Below, piece after piece: positions 6,947-15,244 of a DNA stretch of 64,000 nt. The DNA is from UBA8919 sp041658185 (lineage in GTDB: Bacteria; Elusimicrobiota; UBA8919): the NCBI GenBank assembly GCA_041658185.1, contig JBBAAR010000004.1, forward strand, positions 1 to 64,000, given 5' to 3'. The notes under the pieces are model-generated. The model was not told the origin of the DNA. It made no database searches and worked only from the letters and a program-made list of their open reading frames with translations. Each line of letters opens with the position of its first letter. Positions within the stretch are counted from its first letter, which is position 1. The translations under genes were made by a program, and so were the position numbers.

Positions 6947-6977
6947 GGGAGAACACAGATTACATAGATATTTTTAT

Positions 6978-7433
6978 ATGAAAGAGAAAATTCTTGAAAT
7001 AATAAAAGAAGATATTGAAAAAGAGGGTTTTGAAATTGTTGAGATAAAGACCTTCAAGACACACGGTAAAACCAATATCCGCGTGTTTATTGATAAACCG
7101 GGCGGGATTACGCTTTCTGATTTAGAAAAGGCAACCGGTATTATCAGTTTTCTTTTAGACGGAAGCGATATGCAGCCGCATTTTACAGACTATGAAATTG
7201 AGGTTTCATCACCCGGACTTGACAGACCGTTAAAAACGGAAAATGATTTTGCAAAAAATACAGGAAAAACCGTTATGCTCAATCTGTCCGAACCCCTTGG
7301 CGACATAAAAAGTTACATAGAAGGAAAAATAATTTCCGTAAAAAATAGTGTCGTGGTTTTAGACGCTGAAAACGGTAAAAAATCCGTGCCGATAGAAAAA
7401 ATATCAAAAGCAAAAATTAAAATTGAAATTTAA
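6978..7433 (+). CDS. rimP: ribosome maturation factor RimP
   Basis: 151 aa from ATG 6978. Known RimP features: ILEIIKEDIEKEGFEIVEIK, then NIRVFIDKPGGITLSDLEKA, and YEIEVSSPGLDRPLKTENDF, the SSPG.DRPL motif being diagnostic. RimP binds the 30S subunit and assists its maturation. The frame can be extended to a GTG at 6912, but that would translate the hairpin and lies at the transcript start, so 6978 is chosen. No good Shine-Dalgarno is visible. It heads the conserved rimP-nusA-infB order. Confidence 0.95.
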   Translation: MKEKILEIIKEDIEKEGFEIVEIKTFKTHGKTNIRVFIDKPGGITLSDLEKATGIISFLLDGSDMQPHFTDYEIEVSSPGLDRPLKTENDFAKNTGKTVMLNLSEPLGDIKSYIEGKIISVKNSVVVLDAENGKKSVPIEKISKAKIKIEI

Positions 7434-7454
7434 TTAAATTTCTCGGAGGAAAAA

Positions 7455-8768
7455 ATGGCTGAACAACCTATTGAACTTTTACCGGTACTTGAACAGATTG
7501 AGAGAGAAAAAGGCATAAAAAAAGAGGATTTATTGAAAACGATTGAAATTGCGCTTGTGTCGGCATTCAGAAAACACGAGGGCAATAAAAACCTTAATTT
7601 GGAAGTACATCTTGACGAGAATACGGGCAAAATCAAAGCGTATCATGTAAAAAAAGTTGTCGAGAAACCTGTTGACCCCGCAATGGAAATTTCACTTGAA
7701 GATGCACTCAAATTAAAGCCCAAAGCGAAATTGGATATGGATTTAAAATTTGAGGTCGCTATAAACGAGTTCGGACGCATCGCGGCACAGACGGCAAAAC
7801 AGGTTATAATACAAAAAATAAGAGAGATTGAAAAGGACAATCTTTTTGCCGAATATACCTCAAAAATCGGTCAGGTATTAAACGGGATGGTCTATAAGTT
7901 CGTCGGGAAAAACATAATCGTTGATATAGGAAAAGGCGAAGCGATACTGCCCGTGCGTGAACAATGTCCGAGAGAAAGATTTAACATCGGCGACCGGCTG
8001 AAAGTGTATGTTCTTAAAGTTGAAAAAACTCCGAGGGGTCCGCAAATGGTGGTTTCCCGTCTTCATCCCGAGTTGATAAAAAATCTTTTCCGCCTGGAAG
8101 TTCCAGAGGTTTACGACAATACCGTTGAAATCAAAGACATAGTAAGAGAGCCGCAGTCGCGGATAAAAGTAGCTGTTTTATCACACAACATAAAGGTTGA
8201 TGCAATCGGTTCCTGCGTCGGCGTGAAAGGCATAAGAATAAAGTCAATCATTCAGGAATTGCAGGGTGCGAGAATTGATATGGTTGCTTATTCAACCGCC
8301 CCGGTTCAGTATATTACAAGTGCTTTAAGTCCCGCAAAAGTGCTTTCCGTTGAACTAAACGAAGCGGAAAAAAGGGCGTCTGTACTTGTTGCCGACGACC
8401 AGTTGTCTCTGGCAATCGGAAAAGAGGGGCAAAATGTCCGTCTTGCCGTAAAATTGACAGGTTGGCATATTGATATAAAATCCGAGTCTGCAAAGAAGTC
8501 GGCCGCGGCGGCACAGAAAGAACAGAAAATGGATGATTTCACGGGACTTGAAGGTGTCGGCGAAAAAACGGCCGAAATACTGGTTAAGGCAGGATTTAAG
8601 ACGGTAGATTCCCTTGCAAACGCTACCGTTGAATTGCTTACCGCCTTGCAAGGCGTCGGCGAAAAAACGGCGCAAAAAATTATAAATTCCGCAAAAAAAG
8701 TGAGTGAAGCAAACGCAGGTGCGCCGGCGTCGGAGGTAAAAAATGGTGATGAAAAAAAAGAACAATAA
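7455..8768 (+). CDS. nusA: transcription termination/antitermination factor NusA
   Basis: 437 aa. N-terminal RNA-polymerase-binding domain (1-~125), S1 domain (~130-200, GMVYKFVGKNIIVDIGKGEA), KH1 and KH2 (SCVGVKGIRIKSIIQELQGA; DDQLSLAIGKEGQNVRLAVK), and a C-terminal helix-hairpin-helix region (LEGVGEKTAEILVKAGF and LQGVGEKTAQKI) in place of the acidic repeats of E. coli NusA. A clear GGAGGA ribosome site sits 5 nt upstream. Its product could act on the hairpin in its own leader. The end overlaps infB by 26 nt. Confidence 0.97.
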   Translation: MAEQPIELLPVLEQIEREKGIKKEDLLKTIEIALVSAFRKHEGNKNLNLEVHLDENTGKIKAYHVKKVVEKPVDPAMEISLEDALKLKPKAKLDMDLKFEVAINEFGRIAAQTAKQVIIQKIREIEKDNLFAEYTSKIGQVLNGMVYKFVGKNIIVDIGKGEAILPVREQCPRERFNIGDRLKVYVLKVEKTPRGPQMVVSRLHPELIKNLFRLEVPEVYDNTVEIKDIVREPQSRIKVAVLSHNIKVDAIGSCVGVKGIRIKSIIQELQGARIDMVAYSTAPVQYITSALSPAKVLSVELNEAEKRASVLVADDQLSLAIGKEGQNVRLAVKLTGWHIDIKSESAKKSAAAAQKEQKMDDFTGLEGVGEKTAEILVKAGFKTVDSLANATVELLTALQGVGEKTAQKIINSAKKVSEANAGAPASEVKNGDEKKEQ

Positions 8769-10971
8769 AGTGAAAACAGGCGAATCGGAAAAACCGAAAA
8801 AAATAAAAAAAATTTCTGCTGTTAAAACAGCAAAAGAAAAAAAGAAAGTTGTCAAAAATATTATTGCAGAAGAAATCAAAAAACCAAAAACAGTATCCCG
8901 GAAAGCGGAAGTTCCGACTACGAAACCGGAAAAAATATCAATAGCAAAAAAAACTGCCGCTATCACCGTTGAAGGAAAACCGCCAAAATCGGAAACACAT
9001 AAACCGCCGCCACAGATTTTACCGTCGGAGAAACCAAAAAAAGAAATAAAGGCGGTTAAGAAAGTTACCAAACCGGTTATTCAGATTTCTGTGCCGACAG
9101 TTCCATCCGTTCCAGGAAAACCGGCAGAAAAAAATGTGTCTCAAACCGAAATCAAACCGACGGAATCCCCGCAGATAAAAATTGCCCCTGCTTTAAAACC
9201 GCTTCCTCCTAAACCGGCTGTTCCCCTTCCAAAAATAAAAATTGACGAGTCAATTACCGTATCCGACCTTGCCTCAAAAATGAATATCAGACCCGCTGAA
9301 CTTATTAAAAAAATGATGATGTCGGGAATTCTTCTGACGATAAACCAGAGAGTTGCGACCGATGTTGCATCCGTTGTTGCAGGTGAGTTCGGTTATGATG
9401 TTGAGGTTGTTCCGCTTTACGGCGCTGTTGAGACGGAAGTTGAAGAGGATAAATCAAAACTGATCCATCGTGCCCCGATTGTTACTATTATGGGGCATGT
9501 TGACCACGGAAAAACGTCGCTTATGGATGCCATACGTCTGTCCAATGTGGTGGCATCGGAAGCGGGCGGAATTACGCAGCACATAGGTGCATACAAGGTA
9601 AAGACCCCCGGCGGCGAAATTGTTTTTCTTGACACACCGGGTCACGAGGCATTTACGGCGATGCGTGCCCGCGGTGCTCAGGTAACGGATATAGTTGTGC
9701 TTGTAATTGCCGCCGACGACGGAGTTATGCCTCAGACGATTGAGGCGATTGACCATGCCCGTGCGGCGAATGTTCCGATAATAGTTGCCGTCAATAAAAT
9801 TGATATGCCCGCTGCGAATGTCCAAAAAGTAAAGCAGGAACTTTCAAACCAGAACTTACAGCCGGAGGACTGGGGCGGGAAAACTATAACCGTAGAGGTC
9901 TCGGCAAAAAAGCGAATCGGCATTGAAAAACTCTTGGAGTTGATTTTATTACAGGCGGAAATAATGGAGTTAAAAGCAAATCCTAAACGTCTTGCGCTGG
10001 GCGTTATAGTTGAGGCAAAGATCTCTCCGAAACAGGGACCTGTGGCAACGGTCTTGATAAAAACCGGGACTATAAAAACCGGCGATTATTTTGTTGCCGG
10101 CAGCGCTTACGGAAAAGTTAGGGCTATGCACAACGATAAGGGTAAACGGCTTTTTGAGGCGGGGCCTTCAACACCGGTTGAGATAATGGGTTTCCAGTTT
10201 GCTCCGCAATCCGGAGATAAATTTTTCGTAGTCAACGGTGAAAAAGAAGCACGAAACATCAGCGAGATAAGACAGCAGTCAAGAAGAGACGAAAAACTTT
10301 CCCGACGGAAACATCTCACGCTTGAGGATTTTCACAAAAATCTTGTTGAAGGTAAAGCAAAAGAACTGGCGCTGATTCTTAAAGCGGATGTTCGCGGTTC
10401 GGTTGAGGTGCTTCGGGATTCGCTTGAAAAACTTTCAACATCCGATGTCACCTTAAAAATTATACACTCAGGTATCGGCGGAATAAACGATTCCGATGTG
10501 ATTCTTGCCGCAGCTTCCGATGCTGTAATTATCGGGTTTAATGTAAGAAGCGAGACCACAGCATTGGCAATAGCCCAGCGGGAAGAGGTTGAAATAAAAA
10601 CATACAGGATTATTTACGAGGCAATAAATGAAGTAAAAGCTGCTATGGAAGGACTTCTGGAACCGGATAAAAAAGAGGTGTATGTCGGACGGGCAAGAGT
10701 TCTTAAAACATTCAAGGTCGCGAAAACGGGAACTATTGCCGGATGCTTGGTTATAGACGGTAAAATTTCACGAACAGGTGGCGCCCGGCTTTTAAGAGAC
10801 AATGCAATTATTTACGAGGGAAAACTTGCATCGTTGAAAAGATTCAAAGATGATGTAAAAGAGGTAGAAAAAGGTTTTGAATGCGGAATGATGCTGGAAA
10901 ATTTTGCCGATATAAAAGAAAGCGATGTAATAGAGTCGTTTGCAATTGAACTTGTAAAAAGGAAATTATGA
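8743..10971 (+). CDS. infB: translation initiation factor IF-2
   Basis: 742 aa. A Lys/Pro-rich low-complexity N-terminus (about 1-165) is followed by an IF2-N domain (DLASKMNIRPAELIKKMMMS) and then the GTPase domain, with G1 GHVDHGKTS near residue 251, G3 DTPGHEAF and G4 NKID. Domains II-IV follow. IF-2 delivers fMet-tRNA to the 30S subunit. GGAGGT (8732-8737) supports ATG 8743 over ATG 8749. The first codons overlap the nusA end. A long minus-strand open frame over its low-complexity region is only a shadow. Confidence 0.97.
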   Translation: MVMKKKNNKVKTGESEKPKKIKKISAVKTAKEKKKVVKNIIAEEIKKPKTVSRKAEVPTTKPEKISIAKKTAAITVEGKPPKSETHKPPPQILPSEKPKKEIKAVKKVTKPVIQISVPTVPSVPGKPAEKNVSQTEIKPTESPQIKIAPALKPLPPKPAVPLPKIKIDESITVSDLASKMNIRPAELIKKMMMSGILLTINQRVATDVASVVAGEFGYDVEVVPLYGAVETEVEEDKSKLIHRAPIVTIMGHVDHGKTSLMDAIRLSNVVASEAGGITQHIGAYKVKTPGGEIVFLDTPGHEAFTAMRARGAQVTDIVVLVIAADDGVMPQTIEAIDHARAANVPIIVAVNKIDMPAANVQKVKQELSNQNLQPEDWGGKTITVEVSAKKRIGIEKLLELILLQAEIMELKANPKRLALGVIVEAKISPKQGPVATVLIKTGTIKTGDYFVAGSAYGKVRAMHNDKGKRLFEAGPSTPVEIMGFQFAPQSGDKFFVVNGEKEARNISEIRQQSRRDEKLSRRKHLTLEDFHKNLVEGKAKELALILKADVRGSVEVLRDSLEKLSTSDVTLKIIHSGIGGINDSDVILAAASDAVIIGFNVRSETTALAIAQREEVEIKTYRIIYEAINEVKAAMEGLLEPDKKEVYVGRARVLKTFKVAKTGTIAGCLVIDGKISRTGGARLLRDNAIIYEGKLASLKRFKDDVKEVEKGFECGMMLENFADIKESDVIESFAIELVKRKL

Positions 10972-12155
10972 AAAAAGTTGAAGTGGCGAAAAATGTTTTT
11001 TGGGTCGGAGTTGTTGATTGGAATGTCAGGAATTTTCACGGCTATACTTACACGACAAAACGGGGTTCTACTTACAACGCCTACCTTATTATTGACAAAA
11101 AAATCGCACTTGTTGATACGGTGCTCGGCTCTTTTTCAAACGAGTTAATTGAAAAAATAAAAGATTTTGTTGACCCCGCAAAAATTGACTACATTATTGC
11201 CAACCATGTTGAAACAGACCATTCCGGAGCACTTCCCGAAATTATGAAACTTGCGAAAAACGCAAAAGTTATAGGCACCGCGAAATGCAAAGAAGGACTT
11301 TACAGGCATTATTACGGTGACTGGGATTTTCAAGTGGTAAAAACTGGAGATAGCATATCGTTGGGCGAAAAAACATTAAAATTCATTGAGTCGCCGATGA
11401 TTCACTGGCCCGACAGCATGTTCACTTATATTCCGGAGGACAAATTGCTTTTACCGAACGATGCCTTCGGACAACACATCGCTACGACGGAAAGATTTGA
11501 TGACGAGGTTGACCAATGTCCGTTAATGGACGAGGCGACAAAATATTACGCTAACATTTTAATTCCGTACAGCCCTGTAATTCTTAAAAAAATTGACGAG
11601 GTTGTAAAAAGCGGTATTGAAATAAAAACGATTGCACCATCTCACGGAATTATCTGGCGGAAAGACCCGATGAAAATAGTAAATGCGTATATCGGATGGG
11701 CAAAAGGGCTGCCTCTAAAAAAAAATATCCTGATTGTTTATGAGACGATGTGGGGCGCTACCGAGAAAATGGCAAAGGCGATTTTAGAGGGGGTTCGTTC
11801 CGCAGGTTGCGAGGCAAAACTGTATAATATAAGCACATCCGACAGAACGGAAATTATCAAGGAAATTTTTGATGCAAAAGGACTGATTGCCGGTTCGTCC
11901 ACTCACGACAATAACATACTTCCCAACATCGCCGGATTTTTGGATTTTGTAAAAGGTCTTAAAATAAAAAATCGAATCGGCGCATCTTTCGGTTCGTTCG
12001 GATGGAGCGGCGAGTCGGTGAAAATTATTGAAAATATTTTGAGAGAAAGCGGAATTGAAGTAGTCCAGCCGTCAATATCCGCAAAATATATGCCATCATC
12101 CGACGACCTGAAAAACTGTTTTGAATTCGGCAAAAATTTCGCCTCAAAAATATGA
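10968..12155 (+). CDS. FprA-type A flavoprotein (flavodiiron protein)
   Basis: 395 aa. The metallo-beta-lactamase-like diiron domain shows every ligand in register: H80-x-E82-x-D84, H146, D165 and H226 (HVETDHSG; HWPDS; NDAFGQH; SHGIIW). The flavodoxin domain begins near 255 (ILIVYETMWGATEKMA). Such proteins reduce O2 to water and/or NO to N2O using rubredoxin or other low-potential donors, an oxygen-defence role in anaerobes. The start overlaps the infB stop (ATGA). It is followed without a gap by a thiol-redox operon, which hints at a shared oxidative-stress role. Confidence 0.93.
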   Translation: MKKVEVAKNVFWVGVVDWNVRNFHGYTYTTKRGSTYNAYLIIDKKIALVDTVLGSFSNELIEKIKDFVDPAKIDYIIANHVETDHSGALPEIMKLAKNAKVIGTAKCKEGLYRHYYGDWDFQVVKTGDSISLGEKTLKFIESPMIHWPDSMFTYIPEDKLLLPNDAFGQHIATTERFDDEVDQCPLMDEATKYYANILIPYSPVILKKIDEVVKSGIEIKTIAPSHGIIWRKDPMKIVNAYIGWAKGLPLKKNILIVYETMWGATEKMAKAILEGVRSAGCEAKLYNISTSDRTEIIKEIFDAKGLIAGSSTHDNNILPNIAGFLDFVKGLKIKNRIGASFGSFGWSGESVKIIENILRESGIEVVQPSISAKYMPSSDDLKNCFEFGKNFASKI

Positions 12156-12256
12156 TACAAAAGTTTTACTTTAGAGACGATATAGTTTGTATGTCAGAAA
12201 GTTTCACCGACGACAAAGTAATACAAGTGTATTACTTTTCAGACGGAGGAATTTGA
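12152..12256 (+). CDS. 34-aa ORF coupled to fprA, unknown
   Basis: ATG overlaps the fprA stop (ATGA) and the frame runs 34 codons to TGA at 12254-12256: MIQKFYFRDDIVCMSESFTD, then DKVIQVYYFSDGGI. Its last codons contain the GGAGGA that serves the next gene at 12261. It may be a real small protein or a leader peptide that couples translation from fprA to the reductase. No homologue is recognised. Confidence 0.4.
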   Translation: MIQKFYFRDDIVCMSESFTDDKVIQVYYFSDGGI

Positions 12257-12260
12257 TAAA

Positions 12261-13232
12261 ATGGACATTATTTTTGAAGCCCCGCAGGGATTAAAAATCA
12301 ACCCGCCTTCAGCCGATAAACTTTACGATATCGCAATAATCGGCGCGGGTCCCGCCGGTATGACCGCCACCGTCTACTGTTCCAGAAAAAAATTAGACAC
12401 ACTTTTAATCACAAAAAACGTAGGCGGTCAGGTGCTGTTGACCAGCGGAATTGAAAATTATATGGGTTATCAATATGTAACCGGCAAAGAACTTTCCGAT
12501 AAATTTTTCGGTCAGATTGCACAGTTTCCCGTCGCTCTGTTATCAAATATAAGTGTCTGCAAATTAGAATTATCAAAAGGCAATTTTTCTTTAAGTTGCG
12601 GCGAGAAAAAATTCTCGGCGAAATCGGTAATAATTACAACGGGTAAAAGGTCAAAAGAATTGGGTGTCCCCGGTGAAAAGGAACTTTTAGGAAGAGGCGT
12701 CGCCTATTGTGCAACTTGCGATGCTCCGCTGTTCAAGGATAAAATAGTTGCTGTAATAGGCGGCGGGAACTCCGCTTTAACCGCTGCAATTGACCTGCTT
12801 TCCTATTCAACGAAAATTTATCTGATAAATGTTGCAGATACGATTCAAGGCGACCCCGTGCTAATTTACAAAATAAAAAATTCAGACAAGGTTGAAATAA
12901 TTTCTGACAGCGAAATTACCGAAATAAAAGGCAAAAAAACGGTTGAAGCAATAATTCTCAAAAATATAAAAACTCAGCAAATAAGACAACTTTCCGTCAG
13001 CGGTGTCTTTATTGAAATAGGACTTACGCCAAATTCCGAATTAGTTAAAGACATTTTGCATCTGAACAGCAGCAACGAAATAATTATTGATTGTAACAGC
13101 AGAACATCCGTCCCGGGAATTTTCGCAGCAGGCGATGCGACAAGCGTTCAGGATAAACAAATAATTATTGCAGCGGGTGAAGGCGCAAAAGCGGCGCTAT
13201 CGGCGTATCGTTATTTATTGGGAAAAAAGTGA
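12261..13232 (+). CDS. thioredoxin-reductase-like flavoprotein (atypical NADPH site)
   Basis: 323 aa. FAD-binding IIGAGPAG at 26-33, redox-active C150-A-T-C153, second nucleotide fold VIGGGNSA near 165, and C-terminal FAD motif FAAGDATSVQDKQI. All are typical of thioredoxin reductases. The HRRxxxR stretch that grips the NADPH 2'-phosphate is not present; the equivalent region reads LINVADTIQGDPVLIYKI. The electron donor may therefore not be NADPH (NADH, ferredoxin or another). An N-terminal extension of about 22 residues precedes the fold. It lies upstream of a two-domain glutaredoxin-like protein, its likely partner. Confidence 0.85.
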   Translation: MDIIFEAPQGLKINPPSADKLYDIAIIGAGPAGMTATVYCSRKKLDTLLITKNVGGQVLLTSGIENYMGYQYVTGKELSDKFFGQIAQFPVALLSNISVCKLELSKGNFSLSCGEKKFSAKSVIITTGKRSKELGVPGEKELLGRGVAYCATCDAPLFKDKIVAVIGGGNSALTAAIDLLSYSTKIYLINVADTIQGDPVLIYKIKNSDKVEIISDSEITEIKGKKTVEAIILKNIKTQQIRQLSVSGVFIEIGLTPNSELVKDILHLNSSNEIIIDCNSRTSVPGIFAAGDATSVQDKQIIIAAGEGAKAALSAYRYLLGKK

Positions 13233-13393
13233 AAATAATTATCGGCGGATTAATCGGCGGTGCAATAGGTTTTTTATACGGAAGATTTATCGGATGTAAG
13301 ACGGGGATGTGCCCTTTGACGGGCAATTATTACATTTCAACAATCGTCGGAATAATTTTTGGAATGATGATTGCATCGGGAGGTTCAAAATGA
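13229..13393 (+). CDS. DUF6132-like small membrane protein
   Basis: 54 aa from GTG 13229, overlapping the reductase stop (GTGA). Two hydrophobic helices (IIIGGLIGGAIGFLYGRFIG; ISTIVGIIFGMMIA) flank the loop CKTGMCPLTGNYY. The C-x4-CPLTGNYYIS motif is recalled from the DUF6132 family of about 50-70 aa membrane proteins. Its stop overlaps the next start by ATGA, placing it inside the redox operon. Function unknown; a membrane-bound thiol role is plausible from context only. Confidence 0.7.
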   Translation: MKIIIGGLIGGAIGFLYGRFIGCKTGMCPLTGNYYISTIVGIIFGMMIASGGSK

Positions 13394-14025
13394 GCGTATT
13401 GGACGATAAAGTTAAAACTTCGGTGAAAAAAGATTTAGCTAACCTGAAAAAAAATGTCAAACTTATCGTTTTCAGTCAGGAGATAGAATGTCCTTCCTGC
13501 AAAGATGCATCTTCGCTTGCCGGGGAAGTAGCGACTCTGACGGATAAAATTTCGGTTGAAAAATATGATTTTGTTCTGAATAAAGCGCAGACGGAGCATT
13601 ACAAAATTGACAAAATTCCGGCAATAGCAGTCGTCGGTATTAAGGATTTCGGCATAAGATTTTACGGTGTCCCCGGCGGGTTTGAATTCTCTTCTTTTAT
13701 TGATGCGATAAAACTTGTTTCTTCCGGCGATTCGGGTCTGGCGCAAAAAACAAAAGAGGAGATATCAAAGATCACCAAATCGGTTTTGATAAAAGTTTTT
13801 GTTACGCTTACCTGTCCTTATTGTCCTGCCGCATCAAAACTTGCAAACAGGTTTGCCATTGAAAATGATTTAGTACTCTCCGAGACCATTGTTGCCACGG
13901 AGTTCCCGCATCTTTCCAACAAATATAATGTTTTTTCTGTGCCGAAAACGGTAATAAACGAAACGGTGGAGTTTGACGGCGCCCTGCCGGAAGAAAAATT
14001 TCTGGAACAGATTCTTAAAGCATAA
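13390..14025 (+). CDS. two-domain glutaredoxin-like protein disulfide oxidoreductase
   Basis: 211 aa from ATG 13390, which overlaps the preceding stop by 4 nt; the frame extends upstream but only over the DUF6132 gene. Two thioredoxin folds: an N-terminal one with C34-P-S-C37 and a C-terminal one with C141-P-Y-C144. Both have a cis-Pro region (KIPAIAVVG; FSVPKTVIN). This matches protein disulfide oxidoreductases (Grx-like domain proteins) known from thermophiles and anaerobes. It probably takes electrons from the reductase encoded just upstream. Confidence 0.88.
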   Translation: MSVLDDKVKTSVKKDLANLKKNVKLIVFSQEIECPSCKDASSLAGEVATLTDKISVEKYDFVLNKAQTEHYKIDKIPAIAVVGIKDFGIRFYGVPGGFEFSSFIDAIKLVSSGDSGLAQKTKEEISKITKSVLIKVFVTLTCPYCPAASKLANRFAIENDLVLSETIVATEFPHLSNKYNVFSVPKTVINETVEFDGALPEEKFLEQILKA

Positions 14026-14033
14026 TATCGCTC

Positions 14034-14130
14034 GGGAACAAATTTCTTTGAGACGCTCGTTAGAACTCGCTCTGCAATTTACTCCTGGAACGAATAAGTC
14101 GTAAATTGAGGCTCTGCAGAAATTTTTCCC
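14034..14130. repeat. nested inverted repeat between redox operon and ddl-like gene
   Basis: Outer arms GGGAACAAATTTCT (14034-14047) and AGAAATTTTTCCC (14118-14130) pair with one bulge. Inner arms AATTTAC (14076-14082) and GTAAATT (14101-14107) enclose an 18 nt loop. The direct repeat CTCTGCA also occurs twice, and CGCTC motifs recur. No T-tract follows. It could be a REP-like element or a structured RNA. Confidence 0.65.
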
Positions 14131-14150
14131 TCGCTCCCGTGAATTAAAAA

Positions 14151-15170
14151 ATGAAGAAATTAAAAATCGGTTTTACTTACGATGCAAAAGCGGATTATAA
14201 ACTTTTGCCGGGGGATTCTCCTGATAAATATGCGGAGTTTGACTCGGAGGAAACGCTTTCGCAGATTGAAAATGCTCTTAAATCAAGCGGACACAATGTT
14301 GAAAGAATAGGCAATGCATCCGCACTTCTTCAAAAAATCGCGCAGGGAAAAAGTTGGGATTTGGTGTTTAACCTCGCCGAGGGTGTAAAAGGCAGAAACC
14401 GCGAGTCGCAGGTGCCGACGATTTTAGAGCTTTTCGGGATTGCTTATTCCGGAAGCGATGCGCTGACGATGGGTATAACGCTTGACAAGGCCGTCGCAAA
14501 AATCTTGGTCTCGCATGCCTCTGTCCTGACGCCGGAATTTCTGGAAATAGAAAAATTGCCGCAACTTGCAGAAAATGAAAAACATTTCAAACTGAAATAT
14601 CCCGTGATTGTAAAACCTTCTGAGGAAGGCACGTCAAAAGGTATCTCGCCGGAATCCGTCTGCCGCAGTTTTGACGAGGTCAAAAAAATAACCCAACGGC
14701 TAATTTACAAATACAACCAGCCGGCGATTATTGAGGAGTTCATCACGGGCAGCGAATTCACCGTCGCAGTAATTGAAAATGACCCGCCGTTTGTTCTCCC
14801 GCCGGTTCAGATAGCGATAAAAGGAAATACCGACCTCGGCGAAGATTTTTATACTCACCAAAGGGTTGAAAACGACGACATAAAATATATTTGTCCCGCA
14901 GAAATGCCGAAAGTACTTGAAGAAAAACTGAAAAACCTTACGCTGTCATCTTACAAAGCCCTTGGCATAAAAGATTTCGGCAGAATTGACATCCGCGTTG
15001 ATGAAAAAGGCAATCCGTATTTTTTAGAATGCAATCCTCTCCCAAACCTCGGCTTAATTGATGTTTTTCCGCTTGTTGCAAAAGCGATAGGCATAACCTA
15101 CGATCAGATAGTCGTCAGAATTCTTAATGCAGCACTAAAGAGATACAATTTACAGCCGTATCATCCTTGA
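14151..15170 (+). CDS. D-alanine--D-alanine ligase-like ATP-grasp protein
   Basis: 339 aa. N-terminal Rossmann-like domain (KIGFTYDAKADY; DLVFNLAEGVKGRNRESQVP), then the ATP-grasp segments YPVIVKPSEEGTSKGI, IIEEFITGSEFTVAVIE and the metal-binding end RIDIRVDEKGNPYFLECNPL followed by PNLG. The Ddl family makes D-Ala-D-Ala for peptidoglycan. The N-terminus of about 30 residues differs from standard Ddl, as in the D-Ala-D-Ala ligase-like subgroup often found outside the dcw cluster, so the dipeptide product is not certain. The nested inverted repeat precedes it and no strong promoter was found. Confidence 0.8.
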   Translation: MKKLKIGFTYDAKADYKLLPGDSPDKYAEFDSEETLSQIENALKSSGHNVERIGNASALLQKIAQGKSWDLVFNLAEGVKGRNRESQVPTILELFGIAYSGSDALTMGITLDKAVAKILVSHASVLTPEFLEIEKLPQLAENEKHFKLKYPVIVKPSEEGTSKGISPESVCRSFDEVKKITQRLIYKYNQPAIIEEFITGSEFTVAVIENDPPFVLPPVQIAIKGNTDLGEDFYTHQRVENDDIKYICPAEMPKVLEEKLKNLTLSSYKALGIKDFGRIDIRVDEKGNPYFLECNPLPNLGLIDVFPLVAKAIGITYDQIVVRILNAALKRYNLQPYHP

Positions 15171-15194
15171 TTTTTTTGTAGAATTTTGTAAAAC
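15167..15194 (+). promoter_or_regulatory. weak promoter candidate for the LRR gene
   Basis: TTGATT (15167-15172), 16 bp, TAAAAC (15189-15194), over the end of the ddl-like gene. It resembles the TTGATT/TAAAAT pair at 22263 but is far from consensus. Confidence 0.35.
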
Positions 15195-15244
15195 AAAAAA
15201 GAAAAATGAGTAAAAACTTATTGAAACCCGGCGGAATAAAAACA

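Noticed and set aside
6912..6977. GTG 6912 as the rimP start
   Set aside because: It coincides with the expected transcription start and would translate the terminator stem; ATG 6978 matches the family N-terminus.
8355..9071. 238-aa minus-strand frame over the nusA/infB junction
   Set aside because: Low-complexity Phe-rich translation of the Lys/Pro-rich infB N-terminus on the opposite strand; infB and nusA are certain genes.
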